Assembly (NCBI GenBank): GCA_023953835.1
Contig: JAMLJB010000001.1
Coordinates: 1,922,001-1,986,000 of the forward strand
Direction of reading: 5' to 3'
Origin: Rhizobiaceae bacterium
GTDB lineage: Bacteria; Pseudomonadota; Alphaproteobacteria; Rhizobiales; Rhizobiaceae
DNA: 64,000 nucleotides
Below are positions 16,630 through 24,683 of this stretch, piece by piece (position 1 is the first letter of the stretch; each line of letters starts with the position of its first letter). Both the position numbers and the translations under genes were made by a program. A model generated the notes under the pieces. It made no database searches. It was not told the origin of the DNA and saw only the letters and a list, made by a program, of their open reading frames with translations.

Positions 16630-18642
16630 TCAGCGTTGCCGCCATGCCTGCGTTCGTCTCAGCAAGAGCCGGGACACCGCGCCGTGGACCAGCCGCGCGG
16701 CGACATTCGTATAAAAGATCATCATGCCCATCGCCGCTGCCGGGGCGATGTCTCCGGCGTCGTCCATGTTGAGCACGGCTACGGAGGCGAGTTGCGTCTG
16801 TGTCGAGTAGAGGAAGACCACCGCCGACACGGTGGTCATGGCATTGACGAAGAGATAGATCGCGATGTCGAGGATCGCGGGTAGACACACGGGCACGGTG
16901 ACGCGGATGAACAGCCTGTGGAAAGGCTGTTTCAGCGAGGCGGCGACAGGTTCGAACTCCCGGTCCATCTGCTTGAGCGCGGTCAGCGCCGTCAGGTGCG
17001 AAACCGTGTAGAAGTGGGTCACCGTGCACACCACGAGGATCGTCGTGGTGCCATAAATCACATTGAGCGGGTTGGCCGGATTGTTGAAGAAGAAAATATA
17101 GGAGAGGCCCAGAACCATGCCGGGCACAGCCATCGGCAACATTGCGAGGAACTGGAACAGCGTGCGCCCGGCCCGGAAACCTTCGCTCTTTTCCATCATA
17201 TAGGCTCCGGTAAAGACGATGATCGTCCCGAAGATCGCCGTCAGCAGGGCCATGCGGATGGAGTTGTAATAGGCGCCCCAGCCGCCGCCATCCATGAGGT
17301 CGAAACGGAAATTGCGGAGGCTCGGCGTCAGGTCGTAGGGCCAAAATTTGACGATTGCCGCGAGTTGGCACACGCCGATCATCACCAGGATGAAGGCGGC
17401 GATCAGGCTGCAATAGGCCAGGCAGCCGAGATCGAAACGAGGATTTTGCTTCGGCTCGTAGGGAACTGCGCGCGCCGAAAGCAGGGCCACTTGTCGTTTC
17501 TGTATCGTGCGGTCCACGAAAAAGGCGACGACCGCCGGCACCAGCAGCAGCACCGACACAACAGCGCCCATTTCGAAGTTCTGCTGGCCGATCACCTGCT
17601 TGTAGATGTCGACGGCAAGCATGTTGTATTGCCCGCCGATAACCTTGGGCAGGCCGAAATCCGTGATCACCATCGTGAAGACCACGAAAGCGGACGAGAT
17701 GATCCCGTAGCGCGCGCCGGGAACGGTAACGGTCCAGAAGGTGCGCCATCTGGAGGCGCGCAGCGCGGCGGCGGCTTCATAGTGGCGGGCGTCGGCAATT
17801 GAAAGCGCGGTCGAAATGATCAGCAGCGCGTGCGGCAGCGTGAAGAACACCGAACCGATCACGATGCCGATCGGTCCATAGATGGAATTGCCCATCATCC
17901 AGCTCTTGAGCAGGCCCTGATTGCCGAACAGATAGACAAGCGCGATGCCGGGCAACAGGGAGGGCACCAGTATGGGAACTGTCATCACGAGCCGGAAAAA
18001 GCCCTTGAAGGGCATGTGGCTGCGGTTCAGCGCATAGGCAAGCCCGAAGGCGATCGATATGACCAGCGCTGTGCTGATGAGCCCCATCAGCACCGAGTTT
18101 CCGATGGAATTGGCCAGCGAGGGCGTCGAGAAATAGTTGACGAAATTGTTCAGCCCAAGCGCGCGAACGGGCCGCAAAGACACTCGCCGGAACGTGTTGG
18201 AATCGACTTCGACCCAGTCCGTGCCGCGTTTCAGTTCCGATCCGACGAGGAAGGCCGATTCCGGAGTGGTACCGCGCAGTCGGTAGTTCACCGGGCTGCG
18301 GAACGAGAAATCCTTGAACAGGGCCGTGACCGGCAAGCGCCCATCCGATCCGGTGTCAAGCTGTTCCGGCCCAAAGGCCTGCGCTTGCGCATTCAGCTCG
18401 GCGACCGATTTGGCCGGGCCGAAATTCGCGCCCGTTCCGTCGCTCTGTTGTATCTCGAACAGGTTCAGATCGAAATGATAGGTCGAAAGCGATTTCGACA
18501 GGAGCACGTAGAGTGGCAGGGCAAGCGCGACGATCAGATAGAGCGCGATCACCAGCATCAACCCGCGCCTTGTCACGTCGTCCGACGAGAGCTGTGGTCG
18601 CAGGGCCCGCCCGGCGGGCAGGGTCGCCGTCGCCGCGGTCAT
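16630..18642 (-). CDS. phnU: AEP ABC transporter permease (duplicated permease, PhnU-type)
   Basis: The 670-residue inner-membrane protein carries two fused BPD_transp_1 permease halves. The first half starts after a large periplasmic loop (residues about 50-170) that follows TM1. The EAA loops are EAAAALRASRWRTFWTVTVPGA in the first half and EPVAASLKQPFHRLFIRVTVP in the second. This architecture is that of the putative 2-aminoethylphosphonate permease associated with phnW. The start overlaps the stop of the ATPase gene; ATG codons at 18645 and 18642 are adjacent, and the second is better spaced from GGGGGA. Naming of phnSTUV subunits varies between species. Confidence 0.85.
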   Translation of the reverse strand: MTAATATLPAGRALRPQLSSDDVTRRGLMLVIALYLIVALALPLYVLLSKSLSTYHFDLNLFEIQQSDGTGANFGPAKSVAELNAQAQAFGPEQLDTGSDGRLPVTALFKDFSFRSPVNYRLRGTTPESAFLVGSELKRGTDWVEVDSNTFRRVSLRPVRALGLNNFVNYFSTPSLANSIGNSVLMGLISTALVISIAFGLAYALNRSHMPFKGFFRLVMTVPILVPSLLPGIALVYLFGNQGLLKSWMMGNSIYGPIGIVIGSVFFTLPHALLIISTALSIADARHYEAAAALRASRWRTFWTVTVPGARYGIISSAFVVFTMVITDFGLPKVIGGQYNMLAVDIYKQVIGQQNFEMGAVVSVLLLVPAVVAFFVDRTIQKRQVALLSARAVPYEPKQNPRFDLGCLAYCSLIAAFILVMIGVCQLAAIVKFWPYDLTPSLRNFRFDLMDGGGWGAYYNSIRMALLTAIFGTIIVFTGAYMMEKSEGFRAGRTLFQFLAMLPMAVPGMVLGLSYIFFFNNPANPLNVIYGTTTILVVCTVTHFYTVSHLTALTALKQMDREFEPVAASLKQPFHRLFIRVTVPVCLPAILDIAIYLFVNAMTTVSAVVFLYSTQTQLASVAVLNMDDAGDIAPAAAMGMMIFYTNVAARLVHGAVSRLLLRRTQAWRQR

Positions 18643-19799
18643 CATCTTCCCCCGGCGAAAACGAGCACGCGGCTCTGGGGAAGCTCGGCATGCATCCTGC
18701 ATCCGGTCTCGATCCCCAGGCGGCGGACGGCGTTTATCGAGAAATCCGCAATCAGCACACCCTCGCCAAATCGCGGCGAGGACAGGCGGCACCGCCAGAA
18801 TCCGCCCAGGAACTCCATCTTCTCAACGGTCACGTCGATCAGGTTCTGCGGCGTTCCGACCTGCTCGGTCACGGTGAGCGCATGAGGAATGATGTCCACC
18901 GGGCGGATGACCGCCGTGACTTCGGCGCCGGGCTTCATGTCGTGCGGTGCGGTCATGAGTTCGGTGGCTGCCAGTGCGATGCGGTCTGGACCAAGCGTGG
19001 TGGCTGGGAAGCGGTTCGTTTCGCCGATGAAGTCCGCGACGAACAACGTGCCGGGCTGGCGATACACTTCGGTCGGCGTGCCGACCTGCTCGATCGTGCC
19101 TTGATTCATCACCACGATGCGGTCCGCCATCGCCAGCGCTTCCTCCTGGTCATGCGTGACCATGATCGTCGTGACGCCGAGCTTGCGCTGCAATTCCTTG
19201 ATCTCGTGTCGCAGGTGCACGCGCACCTTCGCGTCGAGCGCCGAAAGCGGCTCATCGAGCAAAAGCAGTCCGGGCGACACCGCCATGGCGCGGGCCAGCG
19301 CAATGCGCTGCTGCTGACCGCCGGAAAGCTGCGCCGGATATTTCTTCGCCTGGCTGGTCAGTCCGACAAGCTCCAGCAGCTCGGCGACGCGCGCCTTGAT
19401 GTCCGCCTTCGAGCGCCGCGCATTTTCAAGCCCGAAGGCGATGTTCTTCTCGATGGTCAGGTTGGGAAAGAGCGCGTAGGACTGGAACACGATGCCGTAG
19501 TCGCGCTTCGACGGCGGCAGGGTCGATATGTCCTTGCCCGCTTGTCGGATGGTGCCGCGGGTTTGCAGGTCGAGGCCCGCGATGGCGCGCAGCAGGGTCG
19601 TTTTTCCGCAGCCCGAGGGACCCAGAAAACAGATGAACTCGCCTTCCTTGACGGACAGCGAGACGCCTTTCAGGGCCTGGAAGTCCTGAAAGGATTTCCA
19701 CACATCGCTGATGGTGAGGTAGTCCGGCTTCGCGGTTTCCGATTGGGGCACGGCGTTTGCCGGCGTTGCCGCCGTCCTGGCTACGGTCAGGTTTCTCAT
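18642..19799 (-). CDS. phnT: AEP ABC transporter ATP-binding protein (PhnT-type)
   Basis: A 385-residue ATPase. Walker A is GPSGCGKTT near residue 60, the signature LSGGQQQR near 155 and Walker B LLLDEPLSALD near 180. The switch histidine is in VTHDQEEAL, and a C-terminal TOBE-like beta domain follows. This is the POT/Fe-type transporter ATPase layout and matches the AEP-associated PhnT group. ATG 19799 is preferred to GTG 19808. It lies 64 bp downstream of the binding-protein gene, with a terminator-like hairpin between, and overlaps the permease gene, so T and U are coupled. It energises AEP import at the inner membrane. Confidence 0.88.
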   Translation of the reverse strand: MRNLTVARTAATPANAVPQSETAKPDYLTISDVWKSFQDFQALKGVSLSVKEGEFICFLGPSGCGKTTLLRAIAGLDLQTRGTIRQAGKDISTLPPSKRDYGIVFQSYALFPNLTIEKNIAFGLENARRSKADIKARVAELLELVGLTSQAKKYPAQLSGGQQQRIALARAMAVSPGLLLLDEPLSALDAKVRVHLRHEIKELQRKLGVTTIMVTHDQEEALAMADRIVVMNQGTIEQVGTPTEVYRQPGTLFVADFIGETNRFPATTLGPDRIALAATELMTAPHDMKPGAEVTAVIRPVDIIPHALTVTEQVGTPQNLIDVTVEKMEFLGGFWRCRLSSPRFGEGVLIADFSINAVRRLGIETGCRMHAELPQSRVLVFAGGR

Positions 19800-19826
19800 C
19801 GTTTCCACCGCGAATGATGCATTGAA

Positions 19827-19855
19827 AAAGGGCGCCGCTCCATGCGACGCCCTTT
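19827..19855 (-). terminator. intra-operon terminator/attenuator hairpin between phnS and phnT
   Basis: On the minus strand AAAGGGCGTCGC and GCGGCGCCCTTT pair through 12 bp (one U-G wobble) around the five-base loop ATGGA, and a TTTTT run follows. This has the form of an intrinsic terminator. Its place after the binding-protein gene suggests partial termination, giving more PhnS than PhnTU. Confidence 0.7.
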
Positions 19856-19862
19856 GAGGAAT

Positions 19863-20885
19863 TCAGCTCTTCGGCTCCGACTTGGAGTCGTATCGCTTCG
19901 CCCACTCGGTAAGGATGGCCTTGCGGTTGTTCGCCGCCCATTCGAAATCGTTCTTGATCATGTGGTCGGCGACATTCTCGGGCAGGTTCTCGACCGGCTT
20001 CGCGATGCCGGGATAGGCCAGAACCGCATATCCCTCATTGTACATCTCGTTGGCTTCTTTCGAGACCGAGAAATCGACGAGCTTCTGCGCTGCTTCGAGA
20101 TTTGCTGTGCCGGCCACGATCGCGGTGGCCTCTGCTTCCCAGCCCGATCCTTCCTCCGGGAAGATGATGTCGAGCGGTGCACCCGCCGACTTTGCCTTCG
20201 CGCCGGGGAATTCGAACGAGACGCCGACGACGGTTTCGCCTGCGCCGGCCATCTTGCAGGGCTTGGAGCCGGAATGCGTGTAGGCCGAGATGTTGTCGTG
20301 GAGGCTGTCCATGAACTTCCACGCGTCTTCTTCGCCGAACATCTGGATCCATGCGGACACGTCGAGGAACCCGGTGCCGGACGAGTTGGGGTTCGGCATC
20401 ACGACATGGCCCTTGTATTCAGGCTTGGTGAGGTCCTTCCAGCTCTTGGGGGCGGCGAGCCCGATCTTTTCGGCTTCCGCGGTGTTGAAGCAGATCGCCG
20501 CAACATAAGCGTCCATGCCGGTCCAGGTGGGCGGCGTGCTGGTGTCCACGAAGCGTGGGTCGAGCTTCTCGACCCCGGCCGGCGCATAAGGCTCCAGCAT
20601 GCCCTCGCCCTTGAGCAGCAGCAGCGAGGTCGCCGCCAGCCCCCAGACCACATCGGCCTGCGGATTGTCCTTTTCCGCTAGCAGCTTGGCGGTCATCACG
20701 CCGGTCGAGTCGCGGACCCAGTTGATCTTGATGTCGGGGTTGGCCTTCTCGAACGTTGCCTTGTAGCGATCCAGATCGACCGCTTCGATGGCGGTGTAAA
20801 CGGTGAGGTTTGTCTCGGCGAAAGCAGCCGATGCGGCCAGTGTTGCCGCCAGTCCTGCGAGGATTGAAGCGAAACGAGATGTCAT
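19863..20885 (-). CDS. phnS: AEP ABC transporter periplasmic binding protein (PhnS-type)
   Basis: The 340-residue product starts at ATG 20885, after GGGGAA. A Sec signal (SRFASILAGLAATLAASAAFA) is followed by a class II (Fe3+/polyamine-type) binding fold: TNLTVYTAIEAVDL at the mature N-terminus, then the hinge and ligand regions PNSSGTGFLDVSAW and GSGWEAEATAI. This subgroup is found next to phnW and is annotated as 2-aminoethylphosphonate binding protein. It is the first transporter gene reading leftwards, 219 bp from the oxidoreductase gene, so it may have its own promoter. Binding of AEP is inferred from family and context. Confidence 0.87.
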   Translation of the reverse strand: MTSRFASILAGLAATLAASAAFAETNLTVYTAIEAVDLDRYKATFEKANPDIKINWVRDSTGVMTAKLLAEKDNPQADVVWGLAATSLLLLKGEGMLEPYAPAGVEKLDPRFVDTSTPPTWTGMDAYVAAICFNTAEAEKIGLAAPKSWKDLTKPEYKGHVVMPNPNSSGTGFLDVSAWIQMFGEEDAWKFMDSLHDNISAYTHSGSKPCKMAGAGETVVGVSFEFPGAKAKSAGAPLDIIFPEEGSGWEAEATAIVAGTANLEAAQKLVDFSVSKEANEMYNEGYAVLAYPGIAKPVENLPENVADHMIKNDFEWAANNRKAILTEWAKRYDSKSEPKS

Positions 20886-21104
20886 AGCGGGTTCCCCATT
20901 CGGTGACACATTCTGCGATGGTGTGAGACGCTTGCCCTCAGGCAGATCACCGGCCCGAACACCGCCGGTGCGTATCGTCATCAGCACCGTATGGGGACCG
21001 AATCGATAAAGAAAATCTATTTATCCTATACTGCGATAGAGCAGGCTGATATTTGTCACGGGGTTGTCACGCCCGTTCCGGGCGGGTGGAGCGACCGCTT
21101 CCGG

Positions 21105-22220
21105 TCAGGCTCCGAAGAGCCCAGAAACAGTCTCTTCGCCAATGGAAAAGCACGTGCTCGCGCCGGTTCCGCCCGTGACCATGACGAGCCTTGTGTCCGG
21201 GGCGGGCGCGTCCGCGAAATAGGCATGATCGGCGCACCAGGAATAGGTTCCGACCCAGCGTGCAATCACCTTGGGCGCGCGACCGAACAGCTTTGAAAAT
21301 TCGCCGAGGATCAGTTCGTCGATCCTTTCGGAACCGAACGGATCGGGCGTTGCGGCATAGTGATGGGAATCGCCGACGACCAGCGATCCATCCGCGCTTT
21401 GCGTCACGATGAGGTGTACGCCATTGGCGAGCGCTTCCGCACATTCTGCTTCGAGCCGCCTTCGGAGCGGCATTGCCTGCGGCAGCATGGCGTAGGCTTC
21501 GTAACGCAGCAGGGAGAGGTCCGAGATCACGGCGCTCTTGATGCGATGCCCCGGATCGGCGAGGCGCAGCATCTGGAGCTTGCAGCGCTGCACCTTGCGC
21601 GCGGCGATTTGTTCCGGGAACAGGGTCGTAAGGTCATCGCCGGGACACACCACGACCTTTTCCGCGTGGTACGGACCATGAGAGGTTTCGACCATGCCTT
21701 GCGTCACGGCGGTGACGCAGACGCCACGGCGGAACACCACCCCGTGCCGCTCTTCAAGAAATGCGGCCAGCCGTGGAACCGCATGCCGGGATTCGACTCG
21801 CAGTTCATGAGGACTGTACATGCCGCCCGCCAGTTGCGCGGCATTCAGACCCTCGACACGACTGGCCGCCTCCGCGGCCGTCAACAGACGGCAATGCTCC
21901 TGTTCGGGAAAGGATTTGAAGGCCTCCAGCAGGTCCATCGCTTCGGCGCGTTGGGCGACCACAACCTTGCCTTGCTGGAGAATGTCGATCCCCGCCTGTT
22001 CGGCCAGCTCGATCCATATGTCGCGGGTCCGCATCGCATGGGCGCGAGCCGCGCCCGGTTGCTGGCCCGAAACGACCACAAGGCCGAAATTGCGGATCGA
22101 CGCGCCGTTGGCAGCAGCGTCGCGGTCGATCACCACCACGCGCAGGCCGCGCCTTGCGGCTGCCAGCGCATGCGCCAGGCCGATGATGCCGGCTCCGACG
22201 ACGGCGAGGTCGAAGGCCAT
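21105..22220 (-). CDS. phosphonate-cluster FAD-dependent oxidoreductase (TIGR03364-like)
   Basis: A 371-residue DAO-fold flavoenzyme with the dinucleotide motif VVGAGIIGLAHALAAARRG at residues 7-25 and the C-terminal FAD segment VTGGTGASTC. The family occurs almost only beside phosphonate-degradation genes. Relatives have been shown to oxidise N-methylated or otherwise N-substituted 2-aminoethylphosphonate to phosphonoacetaldehyde, a bypass that PhnW cannot perform (from memory of the family literature). Its ATG shares a base with the phnW stop (TGATG), so the two are translationally coupled. Its exact substrate here is unproven. Confidence 0.82.
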   Translation of the reverse strand: MAFDLAVVGAGIIGLAHALAAARRGLRVVVIDRDAAANGASIRNFGLVVVSGQQPGAARAHAMRTRDIWIELAEQAGIDILQQGKVVVAQRAEAMDLLEAFKSFPEQEHCRLLTAAEAASRVEGLNAAQLAGGMYSPHELRVESRHAVPRLAAFLEERHGVVFRRGVCVTAVTQGMVETSHGPYHAEKVVVCPGDDLTTLFPEQIAARKVQRCKLQMLRLADPGHRIKSAVISDLSLLRYEAYAMLPQAMPLRRRLEAECAEALANGVHLIVTQSADGSLVVGDSHHYAATPDPFGSERIDELILGEFSKLFGRAPKVIARWVGTYSWCADHAYFADAPAPDTRLVMVTGGTGASTCFSIGEETVSGLFGA

Positions 22221-23422
22221 CAGGCGGCGAGCTTGGCGCGTTCCTCAAGCGCGGCGCGGGGCGGGGCGGCGCTGGCGACATCCATCTCGGCCAGCGAATG
22301 GCGCGCGGCGTCCACGACCTGCCGCATCACATGCTCGTCCATCCGCCCGATACAGCCGATGCGGAAGGATTCCACCGCGGTCAGCTTGCCGGGATAGATG
22401 ATGAAGCCCTTTTGCTTCATGAGATCGTAGAAGCGGCTGAACACGAATCTTTCGTCCGCAGGGCAGAAGAAGGTAACAATGATCGGCGACAGCCATGTGT
22501 CCGCCAGAAGCGTCTCGAACCCGAGTTCGCGCATGCCGGCCACCATCACGTCGCGGTTCCGCGTATAGCGCGCGCCCCGCGCGGCGACGCCGCCTTCGGC
22601 CTCATGCATCTTCAAGGCCTCGACAAAAGCCGCCACCACGTGGGTCGGCGGCGTGAAGCGCCATTGGCCCGTCTGCTCCATGACCTCCCATTGCGCGTTG
22701 ATGTCCAGCGACAGCGAGTGGCTGTTGCCCCGGGCGGCCTCCAGTTCGCTTTTTCCGGCGATCACGAAGCCGAAGCCCGGAACGCCTTCGATGCATTTGT
22801 TTGCCGACGAAACCATTGCCGCGTAGGGGATTTCGCGAACATCGAGCGGGATCGCGCCGAACGCGCTCATGGAATCCACCAGCAGGTCGCGGCCGCGCGC
22901 GATGACCGCATCCGATATTTCCTTGAGCGGATTGAGGATGCCTGAACTCGTCTCGCAATGAATTGCGACGACATGGGTGATGGCCGGGTCCGCATCGAGC
23001 GCCGCGGCGACCTCCATTCCGCGTGGCGGAAGGTAGTCGCCCTTGTCGATCAACATGCAGGCGCGGTTCAGATAGTGCATGGTCTGTGCGGCGCGCAGGC
23101 CGTAGGCGCCGTTTGCAAGCACCAGCACCTTGCCGTCGCGGGGCACGAAGCTGCCGAGCATCGCCTCGACGCAGAAGGAGCCGGATCCCTGCATCGGCAC
23201 GCAATCATATTCGCCCTTGCGGTCGCCGGTCAGCGCGAGAAGCCGACGGCGCAGGTCGGCGGTCATGTCGCGGAAATCGCCGTCCCACGACCCCCAGTCG
23301 CGCAGCATCGCCTGCTTGACAGAATAGGCGGTGGTCAGCGGCCCCGGCGTCAGCAGGTAGGGTTCGCCCATCGCGGGCGCTTCAAACGATCCTGCCGCGG
23401 TCTTGGTCTTTCCGGCGCCCAT
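22220..23422 (-). CDS. phnW: 2-aminoethylphosphonate-pyruvate transaminase
   Basis: A class V PLP aminotransferase of 400 residues that transfers the amino group of AEP to pyruvate, giving phosphonoacetaldehyde and alanine. PhnW signatures seen are LLTPGPLTT near residue 25, GSGSFCVEAML for phosphate binding near 80-90, DSMSAFGA near 183-190 and the PLP lysine K209 in SSANKCIEGVPGFGF. Start ATG 23422 has GGAG at correct spacing; the upstream ATG at 23458 has none. It heads the leftward phn operon and is divergent from a LysR gene, with a shared operator candidate 45-80 bp upstream. Confidence 0.95.
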   Translation of the reverse strand: MGAGKTKTAAGSFEAPAMGEPYLLTPGPLTTAYSVKQAMLRDWGSWDGDFRDMTADLRRRLLALTGDRKGEYDCVPMQGSGSFCVEAMLGSFVPRDGKVLVLANGAYGLRAAQTMHYLNRACMLIDKGDYLPPRGMEVAAALDADPAITHVVAIHCETSSGILNPLKEISDAVIARGRDLLVDSMSAFGAIPLDVREIPYAAMVSSANKCIEGVPGFGFVIAGKSELEAARGNSHSLSLDINAQWEVMEQTGQWRFTPPTHVVAAFVEALKMHEAEGGVAARGARYTRNRDVMVAGMRELGFETLLADTWLSPIIVTFFCPADERFVFSRFYDLMKQKGFIIYPGKLTAVESFRIGCIGRMDEHVMRQVVDAARHSLAEMDVASAAPPRAALEERAKLAA

Positions 23423-23466
23423 GCGTTGTCTCCAGATGCTCTTGGACCCCAATGTCATACGGCGCG

Positions 23467-23502
23467 ATTGACCTATCTGCACAATCGTTATTTTGTATCC
23501 TT
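23467..23502 (-). promoter_or_regulatory. candidate LysR (PhnR-like) operator, copy 1
   Basis: A 36-bp stretch in the phnW-lysR intergenic region that matches 28815-28850 upstream of phnA at 27 of 36 positions. It has the invariant core AATCGTTATT flanked by CTAT-N-TGC on one side and TATC-N-TT on the other (plus-strand reading). Both copies have the same orientation relative to the genes they precede. Confidence 0.65.
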
Positions 23503-23535
23503 CGATAAGCGCCGCATATGGGTCGGGAGAGCGCC

Positions 23536-24405
23536 ATGCGATATGTCCAGCTTCGCGCATTTCACTACGTGGCCATTTGCGGTGGATTTTCGCGCGCCGC
23601 CGAGGCACTTTTTCTCACCCAGCCGGCCATTTCCGATCAGGTCCGCAAGCTTGAGGAAGAGTATGATGTGCTGCTGTTCAATCGCCACAAAAAGCAGGTG
23701 AATCTCACGCGGCAGGGCGCGCGCCTGCTCGAAATCACCCGACGCATGTTCGATACCGAACAGCAGGCGCTGGACCTGCTTTCGGAATCGCGGGCGCTGC
23801 GTTCCGGCACGTTGCGCATCGTGGCGGACGCCGCCCACCATCTTCTGCAGATTCTCGCGCGCTTCCGGGAGAAATATCCGGGCATCCGTGTCACCGTGCG
23901 CGCCGGCAATACCCAATCCGTGATCGCCAGCCTGTTCGCCTATGAGGCCGATATCGGCGTGCTGGGCGAAATTCCGGAGGGGCGCGAGTTCGACATTTTG
24001 AAGCTTAACTCGTCGCCCATCGTCGCCTTTGTTTCGCGGGACCATCCCCTTGCGGGTACCCGGAAACTCAGCTTGCACCAGTTGGCGGCACAGCCGCTGG
24101 TGATGCGCGAGCGCGGCTCCAAGACGCGGCACAAGCTCGAAGCGCTCGCCGTTTCGCAGGAAATCGAACTCAAGCCCACCATCGAGGCGGAGGGTCGCGA
24201 GGCGGTACGGGAGATCGTCGCGTCGGGTGCCGGCATCGGCTTCGTGTCGCGCGCCGAATTCGGCAATGACGCCAGGCTGCTGCCCATCGAGATAGACGCG
24301 CCGGAGATGCTGATGGACGAGGCGTTGATATGCCTGCGCGAACGCTCCAGCGGCAAGCTGGTCAAGGCGTTCTGGGACATGGCCAGCAGTTCGATCAATG
24401 ACTAG
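23536..24405 (+). CDS. LysR-family regulator of AEP catabolism
   Basis: The 289-residue product is a LysR-type regulator with the winged helix-turn-helix at residues 5-62 (LRAFHYVAICGGFSRAAEALF, then TQPAISDQVRKLE) and a periplasmic-binding-like effector domain. The divergent phnW and the wording of the head match the LysR group associated with aminoethylphosphonate genes. Start ATG 23536 follows GGGAGAG; an earlier ATG at 23518 is less well placed. Its TAG stop (24403-24405) is contributed by the end of the adjacent inverted-repeat element, so the original C-terminus may have been altered. Confidence 0.88.
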   Translation: MRYVQLRAFHYVAICGGFSRAAEALFLTQPAISDQVRKLEEEYDVLLFNRHKKQVNLTRQGARLLEITRRMFDTEQQALDLLSESRALRSGTLRIVADAAHHLLQILARFREKYPGIRVTVRAGNTQSVIASLFAYEADIGVLGEIPEGREFDILKLNSSPIVAFVSRDHPLAGTRKLSLHQLAAQPLVMRERGSKTRHKLEALAVSQEIELKPTIEAEGREAVREIVASGAGIGFVSRAEFGNDARLLPIEIDAPEMLMDEALICLRERSSGKLVKAFWDMASSSIND

Positions 24406-24674
24406 AGCGTTTCGCAGTTAGTTTGAAGCATTCTGCCGGCGATGGTTTGCGACAAGGCCAAGGGGTTTGTCGCAGGTCGGGCTGGTGGCCCGGACAAGAC
24501 AAAGACCGAAGGATTTGGCGCAAAACGGCCCGGCCCTTCTGGTTTGCGTTTGGCGGGCACCCACTTCGTCATGCCGCTCGACCGGGCAACCAGCCCGTTC
24601 TTCGCGACCTTCCTTGTGGATCGCCTCGCCAAACGACAAACAGAATGATTCAAACTAACTGTGAAACGCTCTAG
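24402..24674. mobile_element. MITE-like 273-bp element with 34-bp terminal inverted repeats
   Basis: The ends 24402-24435 and 24641-24674 are inverted copies with only two mismatches over 34 bp, each starting CTAGAGCGTTTC. An internal hairpin, TGCGACAA/TTGTCGCA, lies at 24448-24474. No transposase is encoded; reading frames on both strands end in the same QTNCETL because the tips are inverted copies. Tips of this kind are dispersed between genes in rhizobial genomes. It fills the whole gap between lysR and the chromate transporter gene. Confidence 0.8.
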
Positions 24675-24683
24675 CGTCTGACC

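Noticed and set aside
21000..21060. Possible third copy of the phn operator upstream of phnS
   Set aside because: Only a few bases around AATC and TAT match, and spacing differs; likely just AT-rich promoter DNA.
24402..24674. Open frames of about 83 codons on both strands of the inverted-repeat element
   Set aside because: Both end in the same seven residues only because the element tips are inverted copies; neither looks like a transposase or has a ribosome site.
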